Below, in pieces: positions 43,141 to 51,938 of a stretch of DNA of 64,000 bases (within the stretch, counting starts at the first letter, position 1; each line of letters opens with the position of its first letter). The position numbers were made by a program, and so were the translations under genes. The stretch comes from Microbacterium sp. MPKO10 (GTDB lineage: Bacteria; Actinomycetota; Actinomycetes; Actinomycetales; Microbacteriaceae): NCBI RefSeq assembly GCF_026107415.2, contig NZ_JAPCHX010000002.1, forward strand, positions 62,001 to 126,000, read 5' to 3'. The notes beneath the pieces were generated by a model that made no database searches, was not told where the DNA came from, and saw only the letters and a program-made list of their open reading frames with translations.

Positions 43141-43443
43141 AACGCAACTGTGTGCCATGTCGTTGAGTTGAGTTGAGTCGAGTAGCTGAACTGAGTTGAG
43201 TCACTGAACTGAGTCGAGACACTGAACTGTGTCGTTGAGGCGCCGCATCGACGCCGTGAGCACGCGAAGTATTCCCCGCACAAGAGATGCACTCTGCCTC
43301 ACAGCAACTGGGGGAGCGCTCAGTGATGGGCCCGCATCGAGCGTCTCAGAGTCAGAGCTACCGTGTGACTGAGCGACTCAGTGACCGGGGATGGGTACCC
43401 GTCTCCCTGCCCGAAATCGCGCCAAAGTCATAGGCTCACAGTC
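43141..43443. other. 303-bp gap with tandem repeats
   Basis: No gene is supported. The left part is a tandem-repeat tract (43162-43239). The rest has scattered gagtc/gactc words and, at its right end, the -10-like TAGGCT (43431-43436), 7 nt before the flavin-reductase ATG. Confidence 0.6.
43162..43239. repeat. 18-bp tandem repeat tract
   Basis: ctgaactg recurs exactly every 18 bp (43186, 43204, 43222) within units like ctgaactgagttgagtca. A fourth, diverged unit precedes them, and the tract begins with three ttgag pentamers. Confidence 0.85.
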
Positions 43444-44496
43444 ATGAGCGAAGAGCACAGCAGCCTCTGGCGAGCGATTGTGGCGGACGCCCATCGATAC
43501 CCGAGCCCCCACAACTCTCAACCCATCAAACTGCGCCCGACGGGGGAACACACAGCGACGCTGTACTACGACCTTGACCTGGGTCTGCCCGCCGAATCGT
43601 TCGGCATCCCGTTTGCCCACGTCTGTGCCGGCGTCTTCCTCGAATCGCTCTCGGTCGTCGCCCGTGCGCACGGATACGACGTGACCGAAGACCTAGATCT
43701 CGCCGACATGGACTTCGACGCCACTGACCGGCTGCACCGCTTCGCCGACGTCGAACTGGTGCCCGTAACCCTCACCGCGGACGAACAGGTCGAAGCGCAG
43801 ATCGAACTCGAGCGGTTTCGCACCCGCCGTACATCCAGGCGCCCCTACTCACGCGAACTCGTGCCCGACAGCATCCTGAGCGATGTCATCCGCATCAGCG
43901 AGGACGCCGGCTTCGAATTCCGCTCTACGGCAGACCCGAAGCGTGTGAAGAAGATCATCCACGTCAACCAGGCGACGCTCTTCGACGACCTGCAGAACGA
44001 TGCCGTCCACGGAGAAATCATGGAATGGCTGCGCTTCTCACGCCGAGAGGCCGCAGACCGCGCAGACGGCCTCTCCGCCGAGACGATGCTGCTGCCCGGC
44101 CCGATCCTTCGCGTTGCGATGGGTAAGCGCGAGCTCTGGGAAGCCCCTGTGATCGGCCCGCTGATCAAACGGGTGTACCTGAACACCATGCGCGGCGTCC
44201 GCCAGCTGGGCTGGCTCGAAGGGCCCTTCGACGGCCCCGCGGACTACATCGAGGCCGGGCGCACCTTCATGCGCGTGTGGCTCGAATTGCACAGGCACGG
44301 TGTCGTGCTGCACCCCTTCGGAACCGTCATCACGAACCCGCGCTCGCACCAGCAGTTCGCCGATATCGTCGGTGCGAACGAAGGAGACGGGCGCATGGCG
44401 TGGATGCTGTTTCGCTTCGGCTACAGCCAGACACCACCATTCGCACACCGACGAGCACCAGAACACATGATCGTGACCGGAAGGGATGCTTCGTGA
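43444..44496 (+). CDS. Nitroreductase-fold flavoprotein (Acg-like)
   Basis: The 350-residue protein has the nitroreductase-family N-terminal signature YPSPHNSQPIKLRP (residues about 19-32), where Asn-Ser-Gln-Pro contacts FMN, and the RRTSRRPYSRELVPDSIL segment typical of Acg-type enzymes. The C-terminal part contains the motif GVVLHPFGTVI. The substrate is unknown. TAGGCT lies 7 nt before the ATG, so the mRNA may be leaderless. Its stop overlaps the GTG of the PaaK-like gene (GTGA at 44493-44496), which strongly suggests that the two proteins work in one pathway. Confidence 0.8.
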   Translation: MSEEHSSLWRAIVADAHRYPSPHNSQPIKLRPTGEHTATLYYDLDLGLPAESFGIPFAHVCAGVFLESLSVVARAHGYDVTEDLDLADMDFDATDRLHRFADVELVPVTLTADEQVEAQIELERFRTRRTSRRPYSRELVPDSILSDVIRISEDAGFEFRSTADPKRVKKIIHVNQATLFDDLQNDAVHGEIMEWLRFSRREAADRADGLSAETMLLPGPILRVAMGKRELWEAPVIGPLIKRVYLNTMRGVRQLGWLEGPFDGPADYIEAGRTFMRVWLELHRHGVVLHPFGTVITNPRSHQQFADIVGANEGDGRMAWMLFRFGYSQTPPFAHRRAPEHMIVTGRDAS

Positions 44497-46079
44497 GAAA
44501 CGCGCTGAAACGACGAGCAATCTTCACTCTGCTCGGGATGCTGGAAGGCGTCGTCCGCCTCCTCATGCCGCGCGTCAGCACCCACCGCATCCTGTGGGCT
44601 CCCGGAATCGAGAACCTGCGGTGGAAGCTTGGGCGCCTGCGCGCCTGGCGCACATTCGAGCAGGCCGCACGACGCGTGCCTGCCTACAAGAAGTTTCTCG
44701 CCGAACGTCGGTTCCCTCGGCACCTCGACGTCAGCCGCGGGCTAGCGCAGGCATTCGAGACCGTCCCGGTCATGGACAAGGACTCCTACATCCGTCGCTG
44801 GTCCATCGAACAGCGCTGTGTCGGCGGGCGCCTCCCACGCCACGGTGTCATCGTCGACGAATCGAGCGGAAGTTCGGGCACCCCGACAAGCTGGGTGCGC
44901 GGTCCGCGCGAACGGCAGGCGACGCGGCAGATTCTGCAGCTCGGCTACTCGAATACAGCATCCGCTCTGGCCAACCCGCCCTTCGTTCTCAACGCGTTCT
45001 CGCTGGGCGCCTGGGCAACGGGCATGAACGTGACCACGTCGCTGACTGATGTGAGCATGATCAAATCGATCGGGCCGGACAAGAGCAAGATCATCCAGAC
45101 GATGCTCGAATTCGGGCCGCGTTACACATACGTCATTCTGAGCTACCCGCCGTTCCTCAAATCGCTCTTCGACGACACCAGCATCAACTGGGCCGACTAC
45201 GACATCGTCGCCGCGTTCGGCGGTGAGGGCATCAGTGAAAGCATGCGCGATCACATCCTCACCGTCGCGCACTCCGCGTACGGCAGTTACGGCGCGAGCG
45301 ACCTCGAGATCAACATCGCCCTCGAGTCGGACTTCACCGTCGAACTGCGACGCGCCCTCGTGGCAGACCCGGAGCTGGCACGGCGCATCAGCAAGCGCGA
45401 CGAGTACGGCGTGCTGCCGATGATCTTCCAGTTCAACCCGTTCAACTACCTCATCGAGACGAATGCAGAGGGTGAACTCATCGTCACGATCGCGCGTGCG
45501 GAGAACATCAACCCGCGTATCCGCTACAACATTCACGACCGCGGTCACGTTCTGCGCATGAAAGATCTTGAGCCGGTGTTGCGCGAGCGGGGCCTTTCAC
45601 ACCTGCTGAAGCGCCGACAGCTCGACCTGCCGCTGCTGTTCCACTACGGGCGCAGCGATCTCTCGATCGACTTCAACGGGGCCGTCATCGGACCCGATTC
45701 GCTGCGCGACGTCATCAACGCGCACGAGCTGCTGCTGCGCATCGTAGAAAACCACCGTCTGATCTCGTTTGAAGATGAGAACGGAGACCGTCAGCTGCAT
45801 ATCGCGCTACAGCTCGCGGAGGGCGAGAGCACGAAGGACGTGGATGCTGCGGCGCTCGCCTCCGAGATCTTCGCGGAGCTGCGGGCTGCGAACGGCGACT
45901 TCCACAACGCGATCCTCACCTCAGATGACCGGATGCTGCCGAGCCTCGCGTTCTACGACTACCGCACCGGGCCGTTCGTCGATGACGGAGCGAAGCTCAA
46001 GAACGTGTACGTCGAAACGCTCGATGCTGCTGAAGCTGCCGATGCTGAGCTGGACACCACGATCGTCGCGCAGAAGTAG
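44493..46079 (+). CDS. PaaK-like adenylate-forming enzyme (CoF synthetase-like)
   Basis: The 528-residue protein resembles phenylacetate-CoA ligases of the PaaK family and the related enzymes called CoF synthetases. The AMP-binding loop appears as ESSGSSGTPTSWVRG (about residues 126-140), AFGGEGISESMRD and YGSYGASDLEI (about 270) follow in PaaK order, and RYNIHDRGHVLRM and YGRSDLSIDFNGAVI lie in the C-terminal region. It begins with a basic hydrophobic segment. It probably activates a carboxylate as an acyl-adenylate. The acid and the acceptor are unknown. It is translationally coupled to the nitroreductase-like gene and no third gene follows. Confidence 0.8.
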   Translation: MRNALKRRAIFTLLGMLEGVVRLLMPRVSTHRILWAPGIENLRWKLGRLRAWRTFEQAARRVPAYKKFLAERRFPRHLDVSRGLAQAFETVPVMDKDSYIRRWSIEQRCVGGRLPRHGVIVDESSGSSGTPTSWVRGPRERQATRQILQLGYSNTASALANPPFVLNAFSLGAWATGMNVTTSLTDVSMIKSIGPDKSKIIQTMLEFGPRYTYVILSYPPFLKSLFDDTSINWADYDIVAAFGGEGISESMRDHILTVAHSAYGSYGASDLEINIALESDFTVELRRALVADPELARRISKRDEYGVLPMIFQFNPFNYLIETNAEGELIVTIARAENINPRIRYNIHDRGHVLRMKDLEPVLRERGLSHLLKRRQLDLPLLFHYGRSDLSIDFNGAVIGPDSLRDVINAHELLLRIVENHRLISFEDENGDRQLHIALQLAEGESTKDVDAAALASEIFAELRAANGDFHNAILTSDDRMLPSLAFYDYRTGPFVDDGAKLKNVYVETLDAAEAADAELDTTIVAQK

Positions 46080-46215
46080 CATGCCGCTGCGCCATGCTGC
46101 GCCATGCTGCGCTGCGCTGTGCTGAGTCGGGTCGGCATCAGATGGGCGAAGAAGCCTCGCCACCGGGGCAACGGAGAAGCCTTGCCAACGAGACAAACTG
46201 TGTAGTTGTAATTAT

Positions 46216-46239
46216 GGGGTGCACGTGCGTGGGCACCCC
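46216..46239. terminator. Hairpin between convergent genes
   Basis: A 7-bp stem (ggggtgc with gcacccc) with a 10-nt loop lies between the PaaK-like gene and the leftward small gene at 46265. An A/T-rich stretch borders the left arm. Confidence 0.5.
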
Positions 46240-46264
46240 TGTCCGCACTGCACGAACGTCAGAT

Positions 46265-46516
46265 TTATCTATCGCCCAGATCCCCCTCTGCGGCTTCTTC
46301 GAGAGCTTTCAGACGCATCTCGATTCCGCTCAACACTGATACGAGATCTGCCACAAGCGTCTCGACGGTGACGCCCGGGCCCCCAGATGATGCATGAGCC
46401 TGCCGAGCTCTCAGGCCCTCGACAAAGGTCTTGGTGATCGGCGTCTGATCTCCTAACACAGCATCCATCTGTGCGAGAAAACGATCAAATAGCAAAGGGC
46501 TGAGCGAATCAGTCAT
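46265..46516 (-). CDS. Small hypothetical protein
   Basis: I do not recognise this 83-residue protein. It is soluble and mainly helical, with a basic middle and an acidic Leu/Glu-rich C-terminus (SGIEMRLKALEEAAEGD) that may form a short coiled coil. GGGAGGG 6 nt before the ATG is a strong ribosome site, which is the main reason for calling it. It is flanked by repeat-bearing gaps in the accessory stretch. Confidence 0.55.
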   Translation of the reverse strand: MTDSLSPLLFDRFLAQMDAVLGDQTPITKTFVEGLRARQAHASSGGPGVTVETLVADLVSVLSGIEMRLKALEEAAEGDLGDR

Positions 46517-46891
46517 GAGAACCCTCCCTGTGACGCACGCTCGGTATCTACGAGACGACGAGCAGCCACATACCGTCTGACCGACATCGTATGCCCGTGT
46601 ACGGGTGCAACGCGTCCGTCTCGCACGACCTTCTGGGCAGGTTTCAGATCAGTGCGGACGCTTCTCGCGGCGCACCTCACTCAGGAGTACAAGCATCGGC
46701 CTGTCGACTGCTCAATGTGTGACCTTGCGGACCGCTCAACGTGTTGCCTTGCGGACAGCCAATGTGTGACCTTACGGACAAGGTGCGTCGGTATGCGCGC
46801 CGATCTTGTCCGTATCGCACGAACATCTTGGCGGTCTCGTGATCAGTACGGGTGCATTTTGTGATCGTGATCAGTACGAGAGCATCACGCG
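46517..46891. other. 375-bp gap with diverged repeats
   Basis: No gene is supported. Two directly repeated 44-bp blocks (46615-46658 and 46809-46852, 32 of 44 identical by hand) flank three 24-bp imperfect repeats (46710-46780). A further gatcagtacg copy lies at 46869. The arrangement looks like the remains of a mobile element or recombined repeats. Confidence 0.5.
46710..46780. repeat. Three imperfect 24-bp repeats
   Basis: Units gctcaatgtgtgaccttgcg, gctcaacgtgttgccttgcg and gccaatgtgtgaccttacgg, each followed by 'gac' or similar, lie head to tail. Confidence 0.75.
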
Positions 46892-47683
46892 TCAGCGTGG
46901 ATGCACTTCGCGGCGGACGCGACGCAGGAGCACGATGGCGGGCAGGTGACGGATGCCGCGGGGCAGCGTGCGCCACAGCATCCGCGTGACCGTCAAAACC
47001 GTATCGAAGCGACGTTGGCGCGCCCGCGACCAGGGGAGCCCGTACGCCTCACGGAGGTCTGTGTCGAGAAGCCCGGCGGTCACGAGTCGGGCAAGCGGCA
47101 TCGCCGCCTTCAGCCACAAGGGAACGGCACGTGGGTGCAGAAGTTCGCGGGCGACTCGGCGCGCCTCCGGCGTGACGGTCAGGTCGGCATGCGCGGCATT
47201 CCAATACTCATCGAATGCCGCACGACTGGCGGGCCACAGCCTCTTCGGCATCCCCAGGGCGGTGCCGAGAACCGCGTACTCGCGATAGATGCTCTCCGCG
47301 ACAGCATCCGGGAGCGCGCCGTGAATGCGCTCGTACATCGTGATTGCCGTGCGGTACAGGGTCGCCGCGACCCAGAGCTGAAGATCAGGGTCGCTCGCTG
47401 AATAGGCGGGCCGCTCGCCGACAGCAGCCGCTCGCACCGGCCTGTGCGCCACCCCGACCTTGCGCGCAACGTAGCGGCGCTCGGCATTCGTTCCATACAC
47501 CTGCACGTATACGTACGTCAGCGTCGCGTGCAGCCGGTTGAGAGGACGCGCCGCGAAGTCGCTGTGGTCGGCGACACCGAGGCCGACACGCTCATCGGCG
47601 ATCTGCAGAAGAATCGCGGCACCGCCTCCGGCGATCAGCACGGCCTCCGCCGCAATGTCTCGCATCTCGTGCACCTGCCGCAT
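46892..47683 (-). CDS. MpaB/DUF2236-type oxygenase-like protein
   Basis: The 263-residue protein matches the DUF2236 family, whose characterised members include latex-clearing and MpaB-type haem oxygenases. It is helical throughout, opening with MRQVHEMRDIAAEAVLIAGGGAAILLQIA, then LHATLTYVYVQVYGT, LQLWVAATLYRTAITMYERIHG and EYWNAAHADLTVTPEARRVA, in family order. The function here is unknown. On the minus strand TAGCCT ends 6 nt before the ATG at 47683, so it is probably leaderless. It is divergent from sucC, about 200 bp away. Confidence 0.85.
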   Translation of the reverse strand: MRQVHEMRDIAAEAVLIAGGGAAILLQIADERVGLGVADHSDFAARPLNRLHATLTYVYVQVYGTNAERRYVARKVGVAHRPVRAAAVGERPAYSASDPDLQLWVAATLYRTAITMYERIHGALPDAVAESIYREYAVLGTALGMPKRLWPASRAAFDEYWNAAHADLTVTPEARRVARELLHPRAVPLWLKAAMPLARLVTAGLLDTDLREAYGLPWSRARQRRFDTVLTVTRMLWRTLPRGIRHLPAIVLLRRVRREVHPR

Positions 47684-47886
47684 GGCTCAAGGCTACGTCG
47701 TGACGCCGAACGAATCTGAGGAGTGCGCGGTTGTCGGTATTCCGCATGGCGGCCCTGCGCCCGGCTCCTGCCGCCGCCCGGAGTAAAGTGGGGGTGGCGA
47801 TTTTCTCTCGGCGTCGAGAACATCGATGCCGAGTGTGTCGCGAACACCCGACAACGCAACGCCCCTGAAAGCGGTTAGGAACCTAC

Positions 47887-49053
47887 GTGGATCTTTACGA
47901 GTACCAGGCACGAGACCTGTTTGAGAAGCATGAGGTCCCGGTGCTCCCGGGCATCATCGCGGACACCCCCGAGGAGGTGCGTGCAGCAGCGGAGAAGCTC
48001 GGCGGTGTCGTCGTCGTGAAGGCTCAGGTCAAGATCGGGGGCCGCGGCAAGGCCGGCGGCGTCAAGGTGGCGAAGAACCCAGACGAGGCAGAAGAGGCAG
48101 CGCGTGCGATTCTCGGCCTCGACATCAAGGGCCACGTCGTCAAGCGCGTCATGGTGGCCGGCGGAGCCCGCATCGCCCAGGAGTTCTACTTCTCGGTGCT
48201 GCTCGACCGCGCCAACCGGTCGTACCTGTCGCTGTGCAGCGTCGAGGGCGGCATGGAGATCGAGCAGCTCGCCGTCGAGAAGCCCGAGGCACTGGCCCGC
48301 GTCACCGTGGACCCGACAGTCGGCATCGACGAGGCGAAAGCCCGCGAGATCGCCCGCGAAGCGAACTTCCCGGCCGAGCTCATCGAGAAGGTCGCACCCG
48401 TCTTCGTCAAGCTCTACGACGTGTACACGGGTGAAGACGCGACGCTCGTCGAGGTCAACCCGCTCGTGCTCACGGAAGAAGGCGACATCATCGCCCTCGA
48501 CGGCAAAGTCTCGCTCGACGAGAACGCCGGATTCCGTCACCCCGAGCACGAAGAGCTCGAAGACAAGGCCGCCGCCGACCCGCTCGAGGCGAAGGCCAAG
48601 GCACAGGACCTCAACTACGTGAAGCTCGATGGCGAAGTCGGCGTGATCGGAAACGGCGCGGGACTCGTCATGTCAACGCTCGACGTCGTCGCCTACGCCG
48701 GTGAGAACCACGGCAACGTGAAGCCCGCCAACTTCCTCGACATCGGCGGCGGCGCCTCGGCTGAGGTCATGGCCGCCGGTCTCGACGTCATCCTCGGCGA
48801 CGAGCAGGTCAAGTCCGTCTTCGTCAACGTCTTCGGCGGCATCACCGCGTGCGACGCCGTTGCGAAGGGCATCGTCGGCGCGCTCGCCGAGCTGGGCGAC
48901 GCCGCGAACAAGCCACTCGTCGTGCGCCTCGACGGCAACAACGTCGACGAAGGCCGCCGCATCCTCTCCGAGGCGAACCACCCGCTCGTCACGCTTGCCG
49001 CGACGATGGACGAGGGCGCCGACAAGGCCGCCGAACTCGCGAACGCCCGCTGA
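47887..49053 (+). CDS. sucC: Succinyl-CoA synthetase beta subunit (ADP-forming)
   Basis: SucC with SucD interconverts succinyl-CoA and succinate with substrate-level ATP formation in the TCA cycle. The 388-residue protein is an ATP-grasp enzyme with [15 protein letters not shown] at the start, [18 protein letters not shown] (about residues 40-57), [16 protein letters not shown] (about 178-193) and [16 protein letters not shown] near the end. Length is normal. The GTG at 47887 has TAGGA upstream. sucD follows 28 bp downstream with a similar TTAGGAAC leader. Confidence 0.97.
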   Translation: MDLYEYQARDLFEKHEVPVLPGIIADTPEEVRAAAEKLGGVVVVKAQVKIGGRGKAGGVKVAKNPDEAEEAARAILGLDIKGHVVKRVMVAGGARIAQEFYFSVLLDRANRSYLSLCSVEGGMEIEQLAVEKPEALARVTVDPTVGIDEAKAREIAREANFPAELIEKVAPVFVKLYDVYTGEDATLVEVNPLVLTEEGDIIALDGKVSLDENAGFRHPEHEELEDKAAADPLEAKAKAQDLNYVKLDGEVGVIGNGAGLVMSTLDVVAYAGENHGNVKPANFLDIGGGASAEVMAAGLDVILGDEQVKSVFVNVFGGITACDAVAKGIVGALAELGDAANKPLVVRLDGNNVDEGRRILSEANHPLVTLAATMDEGADKAAELANAR

Positions 49054-49081
49054 GACACACTGAGCTTTAGGAACAACTGAT

Positions 49082-49969
49082 ATGTCAATCTTCCTCAACA
49101 AGGATTCCAAGGTCATCGTCCAGGGCATCACGGGCGGTGAGGGCACCAAGCACACGGCTCTCATGCTGAAGGCCGGCACCAACGTCGTCGGCGGAGTGAA
49201 CGCCCGCAAGGCCGGCACCACGGTGAAGCACGGCGACGTCGAGCTGCCCGTCTTCGGCACCGTCGAAGAAGCCATCAAAGCCACCGGCGCCGACGTGTCG
49301 ATCGCATTCGTGCCCCCGGCATTCACTAAGGATGCTGTCACCGAGGCCATCGACGCCGAGATTCCCCTCCTCGTGATCATCACCGAGGGTGTTCCGGTTG
49401 GCGACTCGGCCGAGTTCTGGGCCCACGCCCAAGAGAAGGGCAACAAGACCCGCATCATTGGGCCGAACTGCCCCGGCATCATCACCCCGGAGGAGTCGCT
49501 CGTCGGCATCACCCCGGCAAACATCACGGGCAAGGGCCCGATCGGCCTCGTGTCGAAGTCGGGAACTCTGACCTACCAGATGATGTACGAGCTGCGCGAG
49601 ATCGGCTTCTCGACGGCCATCGGCATCGGCGGCGACCCCGTCATCGGCACGACCCACATCGACGCGCTCGCCGCGTTCGAGGCGGACCCCGAGACGAAGG
49701 CCATGGTCATGATCGGCGAGATCGGCGGAGACGCTGAAGAGCGTGCCGCCGAGTACATCAAAGCGAACGTGACGAAGCCCGTCGTCGGCTACGTCGCCGG
49801 CTTCACCGCGCCCGAGGGCAAGACAATGGGCCACGCCGGCGCCATCGTCTCCGGATCCGCCGGCACCGCGCAGGCGAAGAAAGAAGCACTTGAGGCCGCC
49901 GGCGTCAAGGTCGGCAAGACACCGAGCGAGACCGCGCAGCTCATGCGCGAGATCATCGAGTCTCTCTAA
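49082..49969 (+). CDS. sucD: Succinyl-CoA synthetase alpha subunit
   Basis: SucD binds CoA and carries the phosphohistidine intermediate. The 295-residue protein has [17 protein letters not shown] (CoA-binding Rossmann part), [17 protein letters not shown] (about residues 129-145), the [10 protein letters not shown] loop and [17 protein letters not shown] with the active-site His (about 246). It forms an operon with sucC and ends at a strong terminator. A 13-bp direct repeat (ctaagcgctgcat / ctaagcgctacat) spans its stop codon. Confidence 0.97.
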   Translation: MSIFLNKDSKVIVQGITGGEGTKHTALMLKAGTNVVGGVNARKAGTTVKHGDVELPVFGTVEEAIKATGADVSIAFVPPAFTKDAVTEAIDAEIPLLVIITEGVPVGDSAEFWAHAQEKGNKTRIIGPNCPGIITPEESLVGITPANITGKGPIGLVSKSGTLTYQMMYELREIGFSTAIGIGGDPVIGTTHIDALAAFEADPETKAMVMIGEIGGDAEERAAEYIKANVTKPVVGYVAGFTAPEGKTMGHAGAIVSGSAGTAQAKKEALEAAGVKVGKTPSETAQLMREIIESL

Positions 49970-49992
49970 GCGCTGCATCTAAGCGCTACATC

Positions 49993-50025
49993 GTCAGGCC
50001 CCGCCGTGCATCGGCGGGGCCTGAC
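49993..50025 (+). terminator. Rho-independent terminator after sucD
   Basis: A perfect 14-bp stem (gtcaggccccgccg with cggcggggcctgac) with a 5-nt loop, followed by a short T-run (tgttttc). Confidence 0.92.
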
Positions 50026-50063
50026 ATGTTTTCCAGCCCCCGCCGGGTAAGCTGGGCCACCGG

Positions 50064-51326
50064 ATGAACCGCCTGACTGCCTCCCTTCTCGCCGCTCTCG
50101 AAGCGTTCATCGTTGTGGCCATCGGCGTGTTCGTCCCGCTCGTCCCGCTCACTCTGCTGTGGGCGATCCAGTACGACTTCGGCATCGACTGGTTCGTCTT
50201 CTGGCGTGCGGCAGCAGACATCTGGCTGCTCGGAAACGGTGTCGATATCACCGTCACGCTCAACGATGCGGCGTTGCAGGTCGTGGGTATCCCGGATGCT
50301 GCCAAGCCGTTCGTCCTCTCGTTCGCGCCGCTCGTGTTCGCGCTGTTCACCCTTCTCATGGGCGTGCGGACCGGGCGTCGTGCCGTGCGCAGCGGCGCCT
50401 GGCTGCCCGCCGTCATCACCTCGTTCGCAGTCTTCGTCGTGTTCGCCGGCATCGTGGGCATCACGGCGATCAACGCTGTTGCCTCGCCGACCCCGTGGCA
50501 GGCGTTCCTCGTTCCCGCGCTCGTCTGGGGCTTCGGCCTTCTCGTGGGCGTCGGCATCGAACTGGCGGTCAGCGACGACGATGATGCCGTGCTCGCCCGC
50601 CTCGACGAGCTGCGCGAGCGGATGCCGACGCACATCGATGCGATCATCATGGCCGCGTTGCGGGCAGCGACCGGTGCTGTCGCCCTGCTCGTCGTCGGCG
50701 CGGGGCTCGTCGTCACGGTGAGTATCGCCCTGAACTTCAGCTCGATCGTGTCACTGTACGAAGCGGCGCAGGTCGGCGTGGTGGGCGGCATCGCGCTCAC
50801 TCTCGCGCAGATCGCCTACATGCCGAACATCGTGATTTGGTCAGCATCCTGGCTCGTCGGCCCCGGCTTCACGCTCGGCACTGGGTCCATCGTCTCGCCC
50901 TCGGGAACGATTACGGGGCCCGTGCCCAGCATCCCGCTTCTCGGAAGCCTGCCGAGCCACGACCTCGCGTTCGGCTTTCTGGGGCTTGCCATTCCCCTCA
51001 TCGCCGGCTTCATTGCGGCGCTCTCAGCCCGCGACCGGGTGGTCGTTGCCCTCGGCATCCGGTCGAAGGCTCTGTATCTGGCCCTCACCGCACTCGTCAT
51101 CGGTGTGATCGCGGGCGCCGAGATGGCGGTGCTCGCCTGGTGGGCATTCGGCGCGGCCGGACCGGCACGATTTGCCAGCGTCGGCCCAAACCCGCTCACC
51201 GTCGCCGGAATGACCGCCGCGCTGGTCGGAGTGGGGGCGCTCGTGGGCATGGCATCGGGAAGTTCGAATGCTGTCGCGACCTCCGCGCGTTCGGCGGCGC
51301 GAGGGATGCGCTCGCGCGACCGGTAG
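50064..51326 (+). CDS. perM: DUF6350 membrane protein, PerM-like
   Basis: The 420-residue protein is highly hydrophobic with about ten or more membrane helices and matches the DUF6350 family, which includes mycobacterial PerM (a cell-division membrane protein). The position supports this, because in mycobacteria perM also lies between sucD and purN. TAAGCT lies 10 nt before the ATG, and no strong ribosome site is present. The stop (TAG at 51324) overlaps the -10-like element of purN. Confidence 0.78.
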   Translation: MNRLTASLLAALEAFIVVAIGVFVPLVPLTLLWAIQYDFGIDWFVFWRAAADIWLLGNGVDITVTLNDAALQVVGIPDAAKPFVLSFAPLVFALFTLLMGVRTGRRAVRSGAWLPAVITSFAVFVVFAGIVGITAINAVASPTPWQAFLVPALVWGFGLLVGVGIELAVSDDDDAVLARLDELRERMPTHIDAIIMAALRAATGAVALLVVGAGLVVTVSIALNFSSIVSLYEAAQVGVVGGIALTLAQIAYMPNIVIWSASWLVGPGFTLGTGSIVSPSGTITGPVPSIPLLGSLPSHDLAFGFLGLAIPLIAGFIAALSARDRVVVALGIRSKALYLALTALVIGVIAGAEMAVLAWWAFGAAGPARFASVGPNPLTVAGMTAALVGVGALVGMASGSSNAVATSARSAARGMRSRDR

Positions 51327-51329
51327 GAT
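51324..51329 (+). promoter_or_regulatory. Candidate -10 hexamer before purN
   Basis: TAGGAT ends 6 nt before the purN GTG and includes the perM stop codon. Confidence 0.4.
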
Positions 51330-51335
51330 AAACGG

Positions 51336-51917
51336 GTGCTCTCACTCGTCGTGCTGATCTCCGGCGGGGGCTCCAACCTCCGCGCCCTCCTCGATGCGGC
51401 ATCGGACGCCGAGTTTCCCGCGCGCGTCATTGCCGTCGGGGCAGACAGGGATGCCGAGGGGCTCGCGCACGCCGAGGAGTTCGGTGTTCCGACATTCACC
51501 GTGCCCTACAGCTCGTTCGACTCCCGTGAGAGCTGGGGCGAGGCTCTTCTCGAGCAGATCCGCGTGTGGAGCCCCGACCTCGTCGTCCTCTCCGGTCTTA
51601 TGCGGCTTCTGCCCGCCTCTGTCGTGACGGCGCTTTCGCCGAACCTCATCAACACGCACCCCGCCTACCTTCCTGAGTTCCCCGGGGCCCACGCCGTCCG
51701 CGACGCGATCGCCGCGGGAGCGACGGAGTCCGGAGCATCCATCATCGTTGTCGACAACGGCGTCGACACGGGCTCGATCATCGTGCAAGAACGTGTCTCC
51801 GTCGCTGAAGACGACACAGAGCACACGCTGCACGAGCGCATCAAGCCCGTTGAGCGCCGGCTGCTGGTGCAGACCGTGCTCGACATTGCCAATGGCCTCG
51901 ACCTGCGCACGGTGTAA
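51336..51917 (+). CDS. purN: Phosphoribosylglycinamide formyltransferase
   Basis: PurN adds a formyl group from N10-formyl-tetrahydrofolate to glycinamide ribonucleotide, step three of purine synthesis. The 193-residue protein begins [18 protein letters not shown] (phosphate loop), has [20 protein letters not shown] with the catalytic Asn and His (about residues 106-125), and [14 protein letters not shown] with the catalytic Asp (about 143). Length is normal. It starts with GTG behind TAGGAT, so it may be separately transcribed and leaderless. purH starts 21 bp downstream. Confidence 0.96.
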   Translation: MLSLVVLISGGGSNLRALLDAASDAEFPARVIAVGADRDAEGLAHAEEFGVPTFTVPYSSFDSRESWGEALLEQIRVWSPDLVVLSGLMRLLPASVVTALSPNLINTHPAYLPEFPGAHAVRDAIAAGATESGASIIVVDNGVDTGSIIVQERVSVAEDDTEHTLHERIKPVERRLLVQTVLDIANGLDLRTV

Positions 51918-51938
51918 CCCCCAATCGAAGGAGCAGCA

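Noticed and set aside
43162-43239. CRISPR-like array
   Set aside because: The units are contiguous 18-bp repeats without unique spacers, and no cas gene is near.
43020-43292. 90-residue minus-strand frame with STTQFS-type repeats
   Set aside because: The repeat in the protein comes only from the 18-bp DNA repeat; the frame overlaps the end of the DUF222 gene and has no ribosome site.
46710-46780. CRISPR-like repeats
   Set aside because: The three units lie head to tail without spacers and are imperfect.
46652-46864. 70-residue open frame on the plus strand in the repeat gap
   Set aside because: It is composed of the 24-bp repeats and has no ribosome site or domain.
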